Shown: positions 1-5,509, counted from the first letter of the stretch. The stretch is 5,930 nt of DNA from Coriobacteriales bacterium (GCA_017515355.1 JAFWGD010000009.1:1-5930); one strand, 5' to 3'. Notes: generated from the letters alone by a model not told the origin. Program-made: numbers and translations.

Positions 1-502
1 CGAGCATCTTGCGCAGCGTGTTCGCCTGCACCTCGGAGAGAGAGCCGATCTGCAGGCGCGTGATCTTGGTGACGCCGTCGACGAGGTTGGAGACCTCCGG
101 CCCGAAGCGCTCCTCGAGCTCCTCGAGGGTGACGTCGGTGTCCTCGACGGTGTCGTGGAGCAGCGCGGCGGTGATCGTCTCGACGTCCATGCGGATGTCG
201 CCGAGAATGCACGCCACCTCGATCGGATGGCTGACGTAGGGCTCGCCGCTCTTGCGCCGCTGGCCCTTGTGCACGCGGTTGGCGAACTCGTAGGCTTCCC
301 TGACCTTGTCGATCTCATCGGCATCCATGTAGCTCGAGACCGTATCGATCAGCTTGTCGTAGCTGGCCTTGACGAGCTCCTGATGCGGGCCGTATTCCAC
401 GATCGGGTCGGCAGCATGCGCGCCCTCGGCGGGCTCGACAGCCTGCGGCATCTCTTCGGTTTCCTCTAGCAGAGCGGGGCTCTCGGGCACGATCTCGCTC
501 AT
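1..502 (-). CDS. relA: RelA/SpoT-type (p)ppGpp synthetase/hydrolase, N-terminal part (cut by window edge)
   Basis: This gene makes and degrades the alarmone (p)ppGpp, the cytosolic signal of the stringent response. Only the first 167 residues are in the window, and the frame is open to base 1. After an acidic leader of about 40 residues comes the HD hydrolase domain. The motif HKGQRRKSGEPYVSHP lies at residues 78-93 and LLHDTVEDTD at 114-123. By alignment to the well-studied streptococcal Rel enzyme, H92, H116 and D117 correspond to the metal ligands H53, H77 and D78, and E120-D121 to the hydrolysis pair E81-D82. The hydrolase half therefore looks active so far. The synthetase, TGS and ACT domains would lie outside the window, so bifunctionality is inferred from family architecture. 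The ATG at 502 overlaps the TGA of the upstream recJ reading frame (ATGA), and GGGAGG at 509-514 sits 6 nt upstream, which fixes the start. The gene could equally be labelled rel or spoT. Confidence 0.95.
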   Translation of the reverse strand, partial: MSEIVPESPALLEETEEMPQAVEPAEGAHAADPIVEYGPHQELVKASYDKLIDTVSSYMDADEIDKVREAYEFANRVHKGQRRKSGEPYVSHPIEVACILGDIRMDVETITAALLHDTVEDTDVTLEELEERFGPEVSNLVDGVTKITRLQIGSLSEVQANTLRKML

Positions 503-1566
503 TTCAATCCTCCCGGCAGTATCGGATGGTTGATCTTCGAGAGCAGGTCCTCGGCGGGGGCGGCGATCGCCCAGTCGCAGAAGTCGTCGAACGCCTCACG
601 CTCGCTGTTGCCCTCGCAATAGCGGACGCTAGAGGTCAGCTCCACCCTTTTCACGTCCTCCTTGAAGGAGACGCGCCTGTCGCTCGAGTCCTCGACCTGA
701 TCTATCAGGCCGAGCTCGGTGAATACCTCGATTCCTTCGATGATGGTGCGCTCGATGAGCCCCTGCGAGGCTGGCATCTCCTCGCAAGCGCGCTTGATCT
801 CGTCGAGCGTGACCGGCGCTCCGGTCGCCCTGTAGAGGCTGCGAAGGACCTTGTAGAGGACCTCGAGCTTCTCGCGAGACGGAGCGGAGATGTCGATGAT
901 GCTGCGGTTGATGCGCACATCCGCCTGGTTGTAGAGCAGATGGACGATCGCGCGCTTGCTGTCGCGACCGCAGCGCCCCGACATCTGGTTGAAGGCGATC
1001 TCGGAGAATGGCATGTGGAAGAGGACGATGTGCCTGATGTCGACGACGTCGATGCCCTCTCCGAACGCGCTGGTAGCGACGATCGTGAGAATCTCGCCAT
1101 CACGGAACATCTCCTCGATGCGCTTGCGCTCGTCCTTGGAGAGCGCTACGTTGTAGAACGCGATGTTGGCGGCGAGGCTCGGAATCCTTTGGCGCAGCGT
1201 GCGCGCAAGCTCGATGCTCGTCTGACGCGAGTTGACGTAGACGATGCACTTCTCGCCCTTCGCGACGATCGACGCGAGATAGGTTTCGCGGTCTGGCGCG
1301 CCGCGCTTGTCATCGATGCGCAGGTTGGGGCGCATCGAGGGGTCTTCGACGATGCTGTCGATTCCGAGCGAGCGCTGCAGCTCGCATGCGATCTCCTTGG
1401 TTGCGGTGGCGGTCACCGCGAGGAACTGGGCTTGTGGAAAGGCCTCGCGCAGGAAGCCCAGGCGCTTGTAGACCGGCCTGTCGCTCTCGGTGGCGAGGCC
1501 CACATGATGTCCCTCGTCGATGGCGATGAAGCCGACCTCGCGCATGCTAGAGATCTTGTCGTGGTC
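499..1566 (-). CDS. RecQ-like helicase C-terminal half of the RecJ fusion protein, separated by a frameshift
   Basis: This stretch is the second half of the RecJ-helicase gene, displaced into another frame by an apparent one-base deletion at about 1566. Homology begins at GAC (1566) with DHDKISS. The first in-frame ATG is at 1545, but it has no Shine-Dalgarno sequence, so independent translation is doubtful. Numbered as part of the restored protein, it has motif II DEGH (766-769, where RecQ proteins usually have DEAH), motif III AVTATAT (799-805), a CIVYVNSRQ strand (motif IV region, about 856-864), motif V ATSAFGEGID (913-922) and motif VI QMSGRCGRD (943-951). These are SF2/RecQ-type ATPase motifs. 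The tail (about 975-1104) looks like a winged helix and resembles, from memory, the C-terminal end of Firmicutes RecJ. No four-cysteine RecQ zinc site is visible. The frame stays clean to the TGA at 499-501, which overlaps relA. Recent inactivation or a sequencing error both fit. Confidence 0.85.
   Translation of the reverse strand, partial: DHDKISSMREVGFIAIDEGHHVGLATESDRPVYKRLGFLREAFPQAQFLAVTATATKEIACELQRSLGIDSIVEDPSMRPNLRIDDKRGAPDRETYLASIVAKGEKCIVYVNSRQTSIELARTLRQRIPSLAANIAFYNVALSKDERKRIEEMFRDGEILTIVATSAFGEGIDVVDIRHIVLFHMPFSEIAFNQMSGRCGRDSKRAIVHLLYNQADVRINRSIIDISAPSREKLEVLYKVLRSLYRATGAPVTLDEIKRACEEMPASQGLIERTIIEGIEVFTELGLIDQVEDSSDRRVSFKEDVKRVELTSSVRYCEGNSEREAFDDFCDWAIAAPAEDLLSKINHPILPGGLK
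503..514 (-). promoter_or_regulatory. Ribosome-binding site of relA, inside the end of recJ
   Basis: On the minus strand, GGGAGG at 514-509 lies 6 nt before the relA ATG. It is embedded in the last codons of the recJ frame (…PGGLK, stop TGA). With the ATGA stop/start overlap this indicates translational coupling: ribosomes finishing the recJ frame can restart on relA. Confidence 0.8.
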
Positions 1567-3812
1567 CAGTAGAGGAACTCGGGGGTGGTGAGCAGCACGT
1601 CGATGTCGCCGCGCTCCCAGAGGCTGAAGATGAAGCGGCGCTCGTCCGGATCGGTCTCGCCGGTGAGGACGCGCGCGCTGAGGCCGAGGCGGGCGAATCG
1701 CTGCCGGATGTTGAACGCCTGGTCGGCGATGATCGCGCGTAGCGGGTAGACAAAGATCGAGCTCTTGCGCTCGCGCAACGCCATCGATGCGGCATAGATG
1801 TAGAAGATCATCGACTTGCCCCGCCCGGTAGCCATCACGGCGAGCGTGTTCTTCCCCTCGCGCAGCTCCTTGAGCGCGAGCTTCTGCGACCTGCGAAGCG
1901 AGAAGTCGAGCCCTGCGAGCGCCACCACGATCTCGCTGTCGAGGTCGTAGTAGTCGAACTCGGGGTCCTCGGGGGACGCCAGGTCGAGATCGACGCTGTA
2001 GGACTGGGAGCGCGAACTCGCCCGTCCCGTAGTGTGCGTGAGGCGCTCGGGAATCTTGTCGAAGAGCAGGTCGATGTAGTCGGAGGTGGCGGAGGACTCG
2101 ACATCGAAGCTGCTAGTCGAGCGCTCGACGTCCTTGACCTTGAGCTTGATCGACTCGTTGTTGCGCCACTTCTCGACCGAAAGGGTGAAGACGAGGTCGA
2201 CCGGAGCGGCGTATTCGATGTAATCGTCCGTCTCGTCGCAGTGGAAGTAGATCGCCGTGGCGTCGGAGATTCCATCGGTGATCGAGAAGGAGAGATGGTT
2301 CTTTGCGGGCCCGACCGCGCGAGCCTTGCTGATGAAGGCGTTGCTGATCGCGAAGGTGGGCTCGGGATTTGCCTGGCCGAAGGGCTGCAGCGCGTTGAGC
2401 GAGGCAACCTGCTCGAGCGTGAGGTCGTCGAAGCTGACCAGGGAGTCGATGTCGACGGTGATCTCGAAGTCGCTCGCGGGAAGCTTCTCGAAGTACTCGT
2501 CGAGGCGCAGCGTGAACTCGTCGATCAGCGCGGCCTTGATCGTGATGCCGACGGCATGCTTGTGCCCGCCGAATCTCTCGAGCAGATCCTGCGCCGAAGA
2601 GACCGCCTCGAAGAGGTCTATCTTGCCCACGGAGCGACCGGAGCCATATGCGATGTCGCCGTCGATAGTGAAGAGGATGACCGGAACGCCGAACTTGTTG
2701 ACGAGGCGAGAGGCCACGATGCCCTTGACCCCCTCGTGCCAGCTTTCGCCTGCGAGGACGATGACACGCTCGCCATCGTAGGTCTCCTCGAGAATCGCAT
2801 CGGCGTCTTCGGAGACGAGCTTCTCCACCTCGCGGCGGCTCGCATTGGTGACCTCGATCTCCTCGGCCAGCATGACCGCCTCGACGGGGTCGTCGCACAT
2901 GAGAAGGTTGAGGGCGAGCGTAGCATCGCCCATGCGGCCCGCGGCGTTGAGGCGCGGGATGAGGATGAAGGAGAGGCCGACCGAGTCGATCGTCGAGCAA
3001 TCTCCGTTGCCGTTGGCGATGACCGTGGCCAGGCCTGGCCTCGGCATCTCATGGATCACCTTGAGGCCCTCTGCAACCAGCGCGCGATTCTCTCCGCGCA
3101 ACGGCATGCGATCGGCAACCGTGCCGATGGCCGCGAAGTCGAGCAGGCCGAGCCAAAGGTCGGGCTTGCCGAAGCGCTGGCCGAGCACCTGCACGATCTT
3201 CAGTGCGACGCCAACTCCCGCAAGGCCCCCCGAGCCGCAATCCGGGTCGATCTTCGGGTCGCAGACGGGCACGACGACGGGGATGTCGCTCTTGGGCTCG
3301 TGGTGGTCGGTGATGACGACCTCTATGCCGCGCGCGAGCAGCTCCTCGACCTCGTCGCGCGACGAGATGCCGCAGTCGACGGTGACGAAGAGCTCGGGAG
3401 CGTTCGGCTCGAGGGACATCGCCCGTTCGATTGCCGCAGGAGAGAGACCGTAGCCCTCATCCTGGCGAAGCGGGATGAATGGGGTCGCATAGCATCCGAG
3501 AGTGCGCAGCGCGATGACCATGACCGCGGTGGAGGAGATTCCGTCGACGTCGAAATCGCCGAAGACGAGGATGCGCTTGCCTGCGCGAATCGCGCGCTCG
3601 AGTGCGTCGACCGCCTCGGGTAGGCCGGGAATTCGCATCGGATCGTTCCAGTCGCGCTCAAGGGAGGGCGTGAGGAACGCGCGGGCATCGCCAGGCGTGA
3701 AGATGTCGCGCGCCACGAGCGAGCGCGCAAGGATCCTGGGAACGCCGAGCTCGCGCTCGATGAGCGTGACGAGACCCTCATCGAGTCTCTTTATATCCCA
3801 GTTCTTCTTCAT
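1413..3812 (-). CDS. recJ: Single-stranded-DNA-specific 5'-3' exonuclease RecJ with start of a RecQ-like helicase domain (frameshifted)
   Basis: RecJ degrades single-stranded DNA 5' to 3' in the cytoplasm, in RecF-pathway recombination, mismatch repair and base excision repair. The nuclease is complete. DHH-family motif I is DFDVDG (86-91), motif II VTVDCG (143-148), motif III DHH (169-171) and motif IV region DFAAIGTVAD (225-234). The DHHA1 signature is RFGGHKHAVG (413-422), and an OB-fold-like stretch spans about 449-562. Then, instead of ending, the protein enters an SF2 helicase: Q-motif-like F637/R640/Q643, Walker A ATGRGKS (661-667), motif Ia around PLRAIIADQ (690-698) and motif Ic TTPE (742-745). 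After W749 the frame is lost. The remaining 50 residues are nonsense and end at 1413. The ATG at 3812 is preferred because AGGG (3821-3824) lies 8 nt upstream; the TTG at 3830 would place the start before this site. The nuclease may still work, but the helicase cannot in this form because motif II onward is missing. Confidence 0.93.
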   Translation of the reverse strand: MKKNWDIKRLDEGLVTLIERELGVPRILARSLVARDIFTPGDARAFLTPSLERDWNDPMRIPGLPEAVDALERAIRAGKRILVFGDFDVDGISSTAVMVIALRTLGCYATPFIPLRQDEGYGLSPAAIERAMSLEPNAPELFVTVDCGISSRDEVEELLARGIEVVITDHHEPKSDIPVVVPVCDPKIDPDCGSGGLAGVGVALKIVQVLGQRFGKPDLWLGLLDFAAIGTVADRMPLRGENRALVAEGLKVIHEMPRPGLATVIANGNGDCSTIDSVGLSFILIPRLNAAGRMGDATLALNLLMCDDPVEAVMLAEEIEVTNASRREVEKLVSEDADAILEETYDGERVIVLAGESWHEGVKGIVASRLVNKFGVPVILFTIDGDIAYGSGRSVGKIDLFEAVSSAQDLLERFGGHKHAVGITIKAALIDEFTLRLDEYFEKLPASDFEITVDIDSLVSFDDLTLEQVASLNALQPFGQANPEPTFAISNAFISKARAVGPAKNHLSFSITDGISDATAIYFHCDETDDYIEYAAPVDLVFTLSVEKWRNNESIKLKVKDVERSTSSFDVESSATSDYIDLLFDKIPERLTHTTGRASSRSQSYSVDLDLASPEDPEFDYYDLDSEIVVALAGLDFSLRRSQKLALKELREGKNTLAVMATGRGKSMIFYIYAASMALRERKSSIFVYPLRAIIADQAFNIRQRFARLGLSARVLTGETDPDERRFIFSLWERGDIDVLLTTPEFLYWTTTRSLACARSASSPSTRDIMWASPPRATGRSTSAWASCARPFHKPSSSR
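1560..1570 (-). other. Frameshift point in the recJ-helicase gene
   Basis: Minus-strand codons read CTC TAC TGG (L-Y-W749, TGG at 1568-1566) in the upstream frame. The downstream frame resumes at GAC CAC GAC AAG (D-H-D-K) from 1566. Restoring one G to the GG run (plus-strand CC at 1566-1567) gives TGG GAC CAC, a continuous LYWDHDKI that joins both halves without losing a residue. The simplest reading is a one-base loss in a short G run. No X-XXY-YYZ slippery heptamer is present, which argues against programmed -1 frameshifting. Confidence 0.85.
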
Positions 3813-3820
3813 CGCGCATG

Positions 3821-3824
3821 CCCT
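3821..3824 (-). promoter_or_regulatory. Ribosome-binding site of recJ
   Basis: AGGG on the minus strand lies 8 nt before the ATG at 3812. It decides between this ATG and the in-frame TTG at 3830, which has no Shine-Dalgarno match. An out-of-frame ATG at 3819 falls within the spacer and is not expected to be used productively. Confidence 0.55.
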
Positions 3825-3852
3825 ATACAATTCACACTATTATTCCACTTTG

Positions 3853-3861
3853 ATTATGCCA
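3853..3861 (-). promoter_or_regulatory. Candidate extended -10 promoter for recJ-relA
   Basis: On the minus strand TGG-CATAAT (3861-3853) matches the extended -10 pattern TGn-TATAAT with one mismatch. No good -35 hexamer was found, which an extended -10 can tolerate. Transcription would begin near 3846, giving a leader of roughly 30 nt before recJ. A second AT-rich hexamer (AATAAT, 3844-3839) is an alternative. Confidence 0.35.
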
Positions 3862-3891
3862 GAAACGAACGGCATCTAGCAGATAAACCCG

Positions 3892-3928
3892 CAGGTTGTC
3901 CCATAGTTGAACCATCTTGGGAAACCTG
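3892..3928. repeat. Imperfect inverted repeat, 11 bp arms, in the divergent intergenic region
   Basis: CAGGTT-G-TCCCA (3892-3903) pairs with TGGGA-AACCTG (3918-3928). This gives 11 base pairs interrupted by one bulged G (3898) around a 14-nt loop. No T-run follows on either strand, so it is not an intrinsic terminator. It lies upstream of both candidate promoters, about 30 bp beyond the recJ -10 and about 105 bp before the infC -35. It could be an operator or part of an untranslated RNA; the sequence does not say which. Confidence 0.5.
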
Positions 3929-4033
3929 TCGCGGCGTTGAGCCGAAACCTTGGCGAATCCCCCGAAAAACGACGCTTTTCCACGCTCCCCGCTGCCCAGG
4001 CGACCGCTTGCCGGAGCCCCCTGCGAGCCGCGT

Positions 4034-4062
4034 TGGACACCCGATGGCGCTTACCCTATAAT
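4034..4062 (+). promoter_or_regulatory. Sigma-70-type promoter of the infC-rpmI-rplT operon
   Basis: The -35 box TGGACA (4034-4039) matches TTGACA at five of six positions. After a 17-bp spacer comes a perfect -10 box TATAAT (4057-4062). Transcription should start at about 4068-4070. This leaves a leader of about 195 nt before infC and points to a strong promoter, as expected for a translation operon. Confidence 0.8.
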
Positions 4063-4068
4063 GCACTA

Positions 4069-4117
4069 GCTACGAAAAGCACCGTTTCGCAGCACCAAGA
4101 GGGCTAGGCCCCACCTT
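4069..4117 (+). other. Two hairpins at the 5' end of the infC leader
   Basis: Just at the predicted transcription start, GCTACGAAA (4069-4077) pairs with TTTCGCAGC (4085-4093) at eight of nine positions around a 7-nt loop. A second stem follows: GGGC (4101-4104) with GCCC (4108-4111), extended past an internal loop by AAG (4097-4099) with CTT (4115-4117). They may stabilise the 5' end or form part of a ligand- or protein-binding leader. A resemblance to known L20-binding leaders was not established. Confidence 0.45.
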
Positions 4118-4157
4118 GCGGCGCATGTTGCAGCTGTCTGGTCGAAAACAAAGATTC

Positions 4158-4206
4158 CGCTCCTTGAGCGTTTCTGTCTTTCGCCTTCAGCATGCCCGCT
4201 CGAAGG
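4158..4206 (+). promoter_or_regulatory. Antiterminator/attenuator switch in the infC leader
   Basis: CCTT-GAGCG (4162-4170) can pair with CGCTC-g-AAGG (4197-4206): nine base pairs with one bulged G (4202). This pairing uses up the 3' arm of the downstream terminator, so the two structures exclude each other. The same upstream strand can instead fold locally as CGCTC (4158-4162) with GAGCG (4166-4170) around a 3-nt loop, freeing the terminator. That three-way competition is the pattern of a transcription attenuator. In Bacillus subtilis the infC operon leader is attenuated by ribosomal protein L20; by analogy L20 is a candidate regulator here, but the binding site is not shown. Confidence 0.55.
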
Positions 4207-4217
4207 CTTTTCTTTTT
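4183..4217 (+). terminator. Intrinsic terminator inside the infC leader (attenuator)
   Basis: GCCTTC-AGC (4183-4191) pairs with GCT-c-GAAGGC (4198-4207): nine base pairs with one bulged C (4201) and a 6-nt loop. It is followed at once by TTTTCTTTTT (4208-4217). It lies about 145 nt after the predicted transcription start and 33 nt before the infC ribosome-binding site, so it would stop transcription before the operon unless the alternative pairing forms. Confidence 0.75.
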
Positions 4218-4249
4218 GGTCGCGGGAACGGCAGTTGGAAAACCGCTTC

Positions 4250-4266
4250 GGAGGTGATTTAGCATT
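4250..4266 (+). promoter_or_regulatory. Strong ribosome-binding site and AUU start codon of infC
   Basis: GGAGGTGAT (4250-4258) is a long match to the 3' end of 16S rRNA, placed just before ATT at 4264-4266. An in-frame TGA at 4255-4257 rules out any earlier start, and no ATG, GTG or TTG occurs between it and conserved IF3 sequence. AUU is therefore the start. IF3 itself discriminates against AUU starts, so the codon gives autogenous control. Confidence 0.9.
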
Positions 4267-4836
4267 AGCGCGAAAGAGTCGAGGATCAACGGAGATATCA
4301 CGGGCGACCAGTGCCGCCTCATCGGCGTCGATGGCTCCCAGCTGGGAATCTACAGCGTTGCCGACGCGCAGAGGATCGCATACGACCAGGGGCTGGACCT
4401 CGTAGAGATCGCTCCCAACGCAGATCCGCCGGTATGCCGCGTCATGGACTACGGGAAGTACAAGTACGACCAGGAGGTCAAGGCAAAGCACGCCCGCAAG
4501 AACCAAGCCAAGCTCGAAGTCAAGGAGATGAAGTTCCGCCCCAAGATCGGCGATGGCGACTACGAGACCAAGAAGAAGCATGTCATTCGCTTCCTCAACT
4601 CAGGCGCCAAGGTCAAGGTGACGATCATGTTCCGCGGCAGGGAGATGGCCCATCCGGATCTCGGATTGGCAATCCTCGAGCGTCTGGTCGAGGATCTCGC
4701 AGACATCGCGGTGATTGAGAACCAACCAAAGGTCGAGGGCCGCAACATGCACATGATGCTTGCCCCGATCTCGAAGAAGTCAGGCTCCAAGAAAGCAAAG
4801 GCAGCAGAGAAGGAAGAGGAGAGCAAAGATGCCTAA
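4264..4836 (+). CDS. infC: Translation initiation factor IF-3
   Basis: IF3 binds the 30S ribosomal subunit, keeps it apart from 50S and checks start-codon/initiator-tRNA pairing. The 190-residue product opens with (M)SAKESRINGDITGDQ, a typical IF3 start. It carries the family signature RVMDYGKYKY at 59-68, the lysine-rich linker (about 70-90) and the C-terminal domain (about 90-170) including KEMKFRPKIGDGDY and KVKVTIMFRGREMAH. Length is near the usual 170-180 plus a Lys/Glu/Ser-rich tail of about 20 residues (171-190). Translation starts at ATT (4264), read as formyl-methionine; the first ATG in frame is at 4444, deep in the protein, and would remove the N domain. It is the first gene of infC-rpmI-rplT. 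Its end overlaps the start of rpmI by 8 bases. Control appears two-layered: leader attenuation and AUU-based autoregulation. Confidence 0.96.
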   Translation: MSAKESRINGDITGDQCRLIGVDGSQLGIYSVADAQRIAYDQGLDLVEIAPNADPPVCRVMDYGKYKYDQEVKAKHARKNQAKLEVKEMKFRPKIGDGDYETKKKHVIRFLNSGAKVKVTIMFRGREMAHPDLGLAILERLVEDLADIAVIENQPKVEGRNMHMMLAPISKKSGSKKAKAAEKEEESKDA

Positions 4837-5026
4837 GATGAAGACTCACAGGGGAACCGCAAAGCGCATCCGCGTCACCGGTTCTGGCAAGCTCGTAAGG
4901 GCCAAGGGATACCACAGCCACATCCTTGAGAAGAAGTCCCCCAAGCGCAAGAGGAACATGCGTCAGGAGACCGTCGTCGCCAAGGCGGACGAGAAGGTCC
5001 TCTATCGCAGCCTCGGAATGCGCTAA
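4829..5026 (+). CDS. rpmI: 50S ribosomal protein L35 (bL35)
   Basis: A small, very basic large-subunit ribosomal protein of 65 residues, the normal length. MPKMKTHRGTAKRIRV includes the L35 signature at 4-15 (MKTHRGTAKRIR), and the rest (KGYHSHILEKKSPKRKR, ending LYRSLGMR) is typical. The ATG at 4829 lies within the last codons of infC (8-base overlap). GAGGAG at 4816-4821, inside infC, lies 7 nt upstream and supports this start and translational coupling to infC. The open frame extends further upstream, but that part is only infC read in another frame. Confidence 0.97.
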   Translation: MPKMKTHRGTAKRIRVTGSGKLVRAKGYHSHILEKKSPKRKRNMRQETVVAKADEKVLYRSLGMR

Positions 5027-5058
5027 TCCCTATAAGTTACAGTCAGGAGTGATGAAAG

Positions 5059-5421
5059 ATGCCACGTGTAAAGCGAGCACTCAACGCGCATAAGAAGCGC
5101 CGTACAGTAATGAAGCGCGCCAAGGGATATTACGGCGCGAAATCCAGGACCTACCGTGCAGCCAAGGAGCAGGTCCAGCATTCTCTGCAGTATGCCTATA
5201 GGGATCGCCGCAACAAGAAGCGCGTCATCCGTCGCCTTTGGATCACCCGCATCAACGCAGCGGCACGCATCAACGGCCTCCCCTACTCGAAGTTCATGTA
5301 TGGCCTGAAGCTCGCTGGCGTCGAGCTCGACCGCAAGGTCCTCGCCGACATGGCAGTTAACGATGCCCCGGCATTCGCCGCCCTCACCGAGGTTGCCAAG
5401 AAGGCCCTCGACGCTGCCTAG
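5059..5421 (+). CDS. rplT: 50S ribosomal protein L20 (bL20)
   Basis: L20 binds 23S rRNA early in 50S assembly and, in several bacteria, represses its own operon by binding the mRNA. The 120-residue protein is of normal length (usually 117-119). It has the basic N-terminal arm MPRVKRALNAHKKRRTVMKRAKGYYG and the family signature running from K54 to R70 (KRVIRRLWITRINAAAR). The globular C-terminal half includes NGLPYSKFMYGLKLAGVELDRKVLADMA. AGGAG at 5045-5049 is 9 nt before the ATG. A second ATG at 5052 is in another frame and is rejected. It follows rpmI by 32 nt and ends the operon; the stop TAG is at 5419-5421. Confidence 0.97.
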   Translation: MPRVKRALNAHKKRRTVMKRAKGYYGAKSRTYRAAKEQVQHSLQYAYRDRRNKKRVIRRLWITRINAAARINGLPYSKFMYGLKLAGVELDRKVLADMAVNDAPAFAALTEVAKKALDAA

Positions 5422-5435
5422 GCCCAGGCTTTCAA

Positions 5436-5452
5436 CGCAAGCTCGGCTTGCG
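5436..5452 (+). other. Perfect short hairpin after rplT
   Basis: CGCAAGC (5436-5442) and GCTTGCG (5446-5452) form a 7-bp perfect stem with a 3-nt loop, 14 bases after the rplT stop. Only a short TTT (5455-5457) follows, so termination here is probably weak. It may shield the mRNA 3' end or act together with the stronger terminator at 5472. Confidence 0.5.
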
Positions 5453-5471
5453 CGTTTCGATACGCGAAATG

Positions 5472-5509
5472 GAAGCGACCCCGCAACTTACGGGGTCGCT
5501 TCTTTCATT
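5472..5509 (+). terminator. Rho-independent terminator of infC-rpmI-rplT
   Basis: GAAGCGACCCCG (5472-5483) pairs perfectly with CGGGGTCGCTTC (5491-5502): 12 base pairs around a 7-nt loop, followed by TTTCATT. The stem is symmetrical enough to act on the convergent purA transcript too, although the T-run on that side (ATTT) is short. It is the last feature before the purA stop at 5554. Confidence 0.9.

Larger units (their letters stand above)
3813..4263. other. Divergent intergenic region between recJ and infC
   Basis: About 450 bases without a convincing protein gene separate the divergently transcribed recJ and infC units. The recJ-proximal end is AT-rich (about 3825-3860) and carries its candidate promoter. 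The infC-proximal 195 bases are a structured mRNA leader. Between them lie an inverted repeat (3892-3928) and about 105 bases (3929-4033) in which nothing specific was recognised. Short open frames across this region lack ribosome-binding sites and are treated as chance. Confidence 0.8.

Noticed and set aside
1560..1570. Programmed -1 ribosomal frameshifting in recJ
   Set aside because: The direction fits -1, but the site (CTC TAC TGG ACC) has no X-XXY-YYZ slippery heptamer, and adding a single base gives a perfect continuous protein. A deletion or sequencing error is simpler.
526..1572. Open frame of 348 codons on the plus strand antisense to the helicase half
   Set aside because: It is rich in Asp/Glu/Val/Arg, as antisense frames of GC-rich genes are, has no ribosome-binding site or family motif, and lies opposite clear helicase motifs.
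2034..3623. Open frame of 529 codons on the plus strand antisense to recJ
   Set aside because: It mirrors the codon structure of the well-supported minus-strand recJ gene, has no recognisable family motif, and is an expected shadow in GC-rich coding DNA.
3854..4107. Short open frames on both strands in the intergenic region
   Set aside because: They have no ribosome-binding sites or recognisable products, and they overlap the promoter, inverted repeat and leader structures.
4125..4262. Possible 45-residue leader peptide whose TAG ends one base before the infC ATT
   Set aside because: There is no Shine-Dalgarno sequence before its ATG, it uses codons unlike the neighbouring genes (CGA, AGA, CAA), and it runs straight through the terminator hairpin and T-run. 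The close stop is probably chance.
5027..5058. TATAAG between rpmI and rplT as an internal -10 box
   Set aside because: No -35 element was found at suitable spacing inside the end of rpmI. The 32-nt gap is normal operon spacing.
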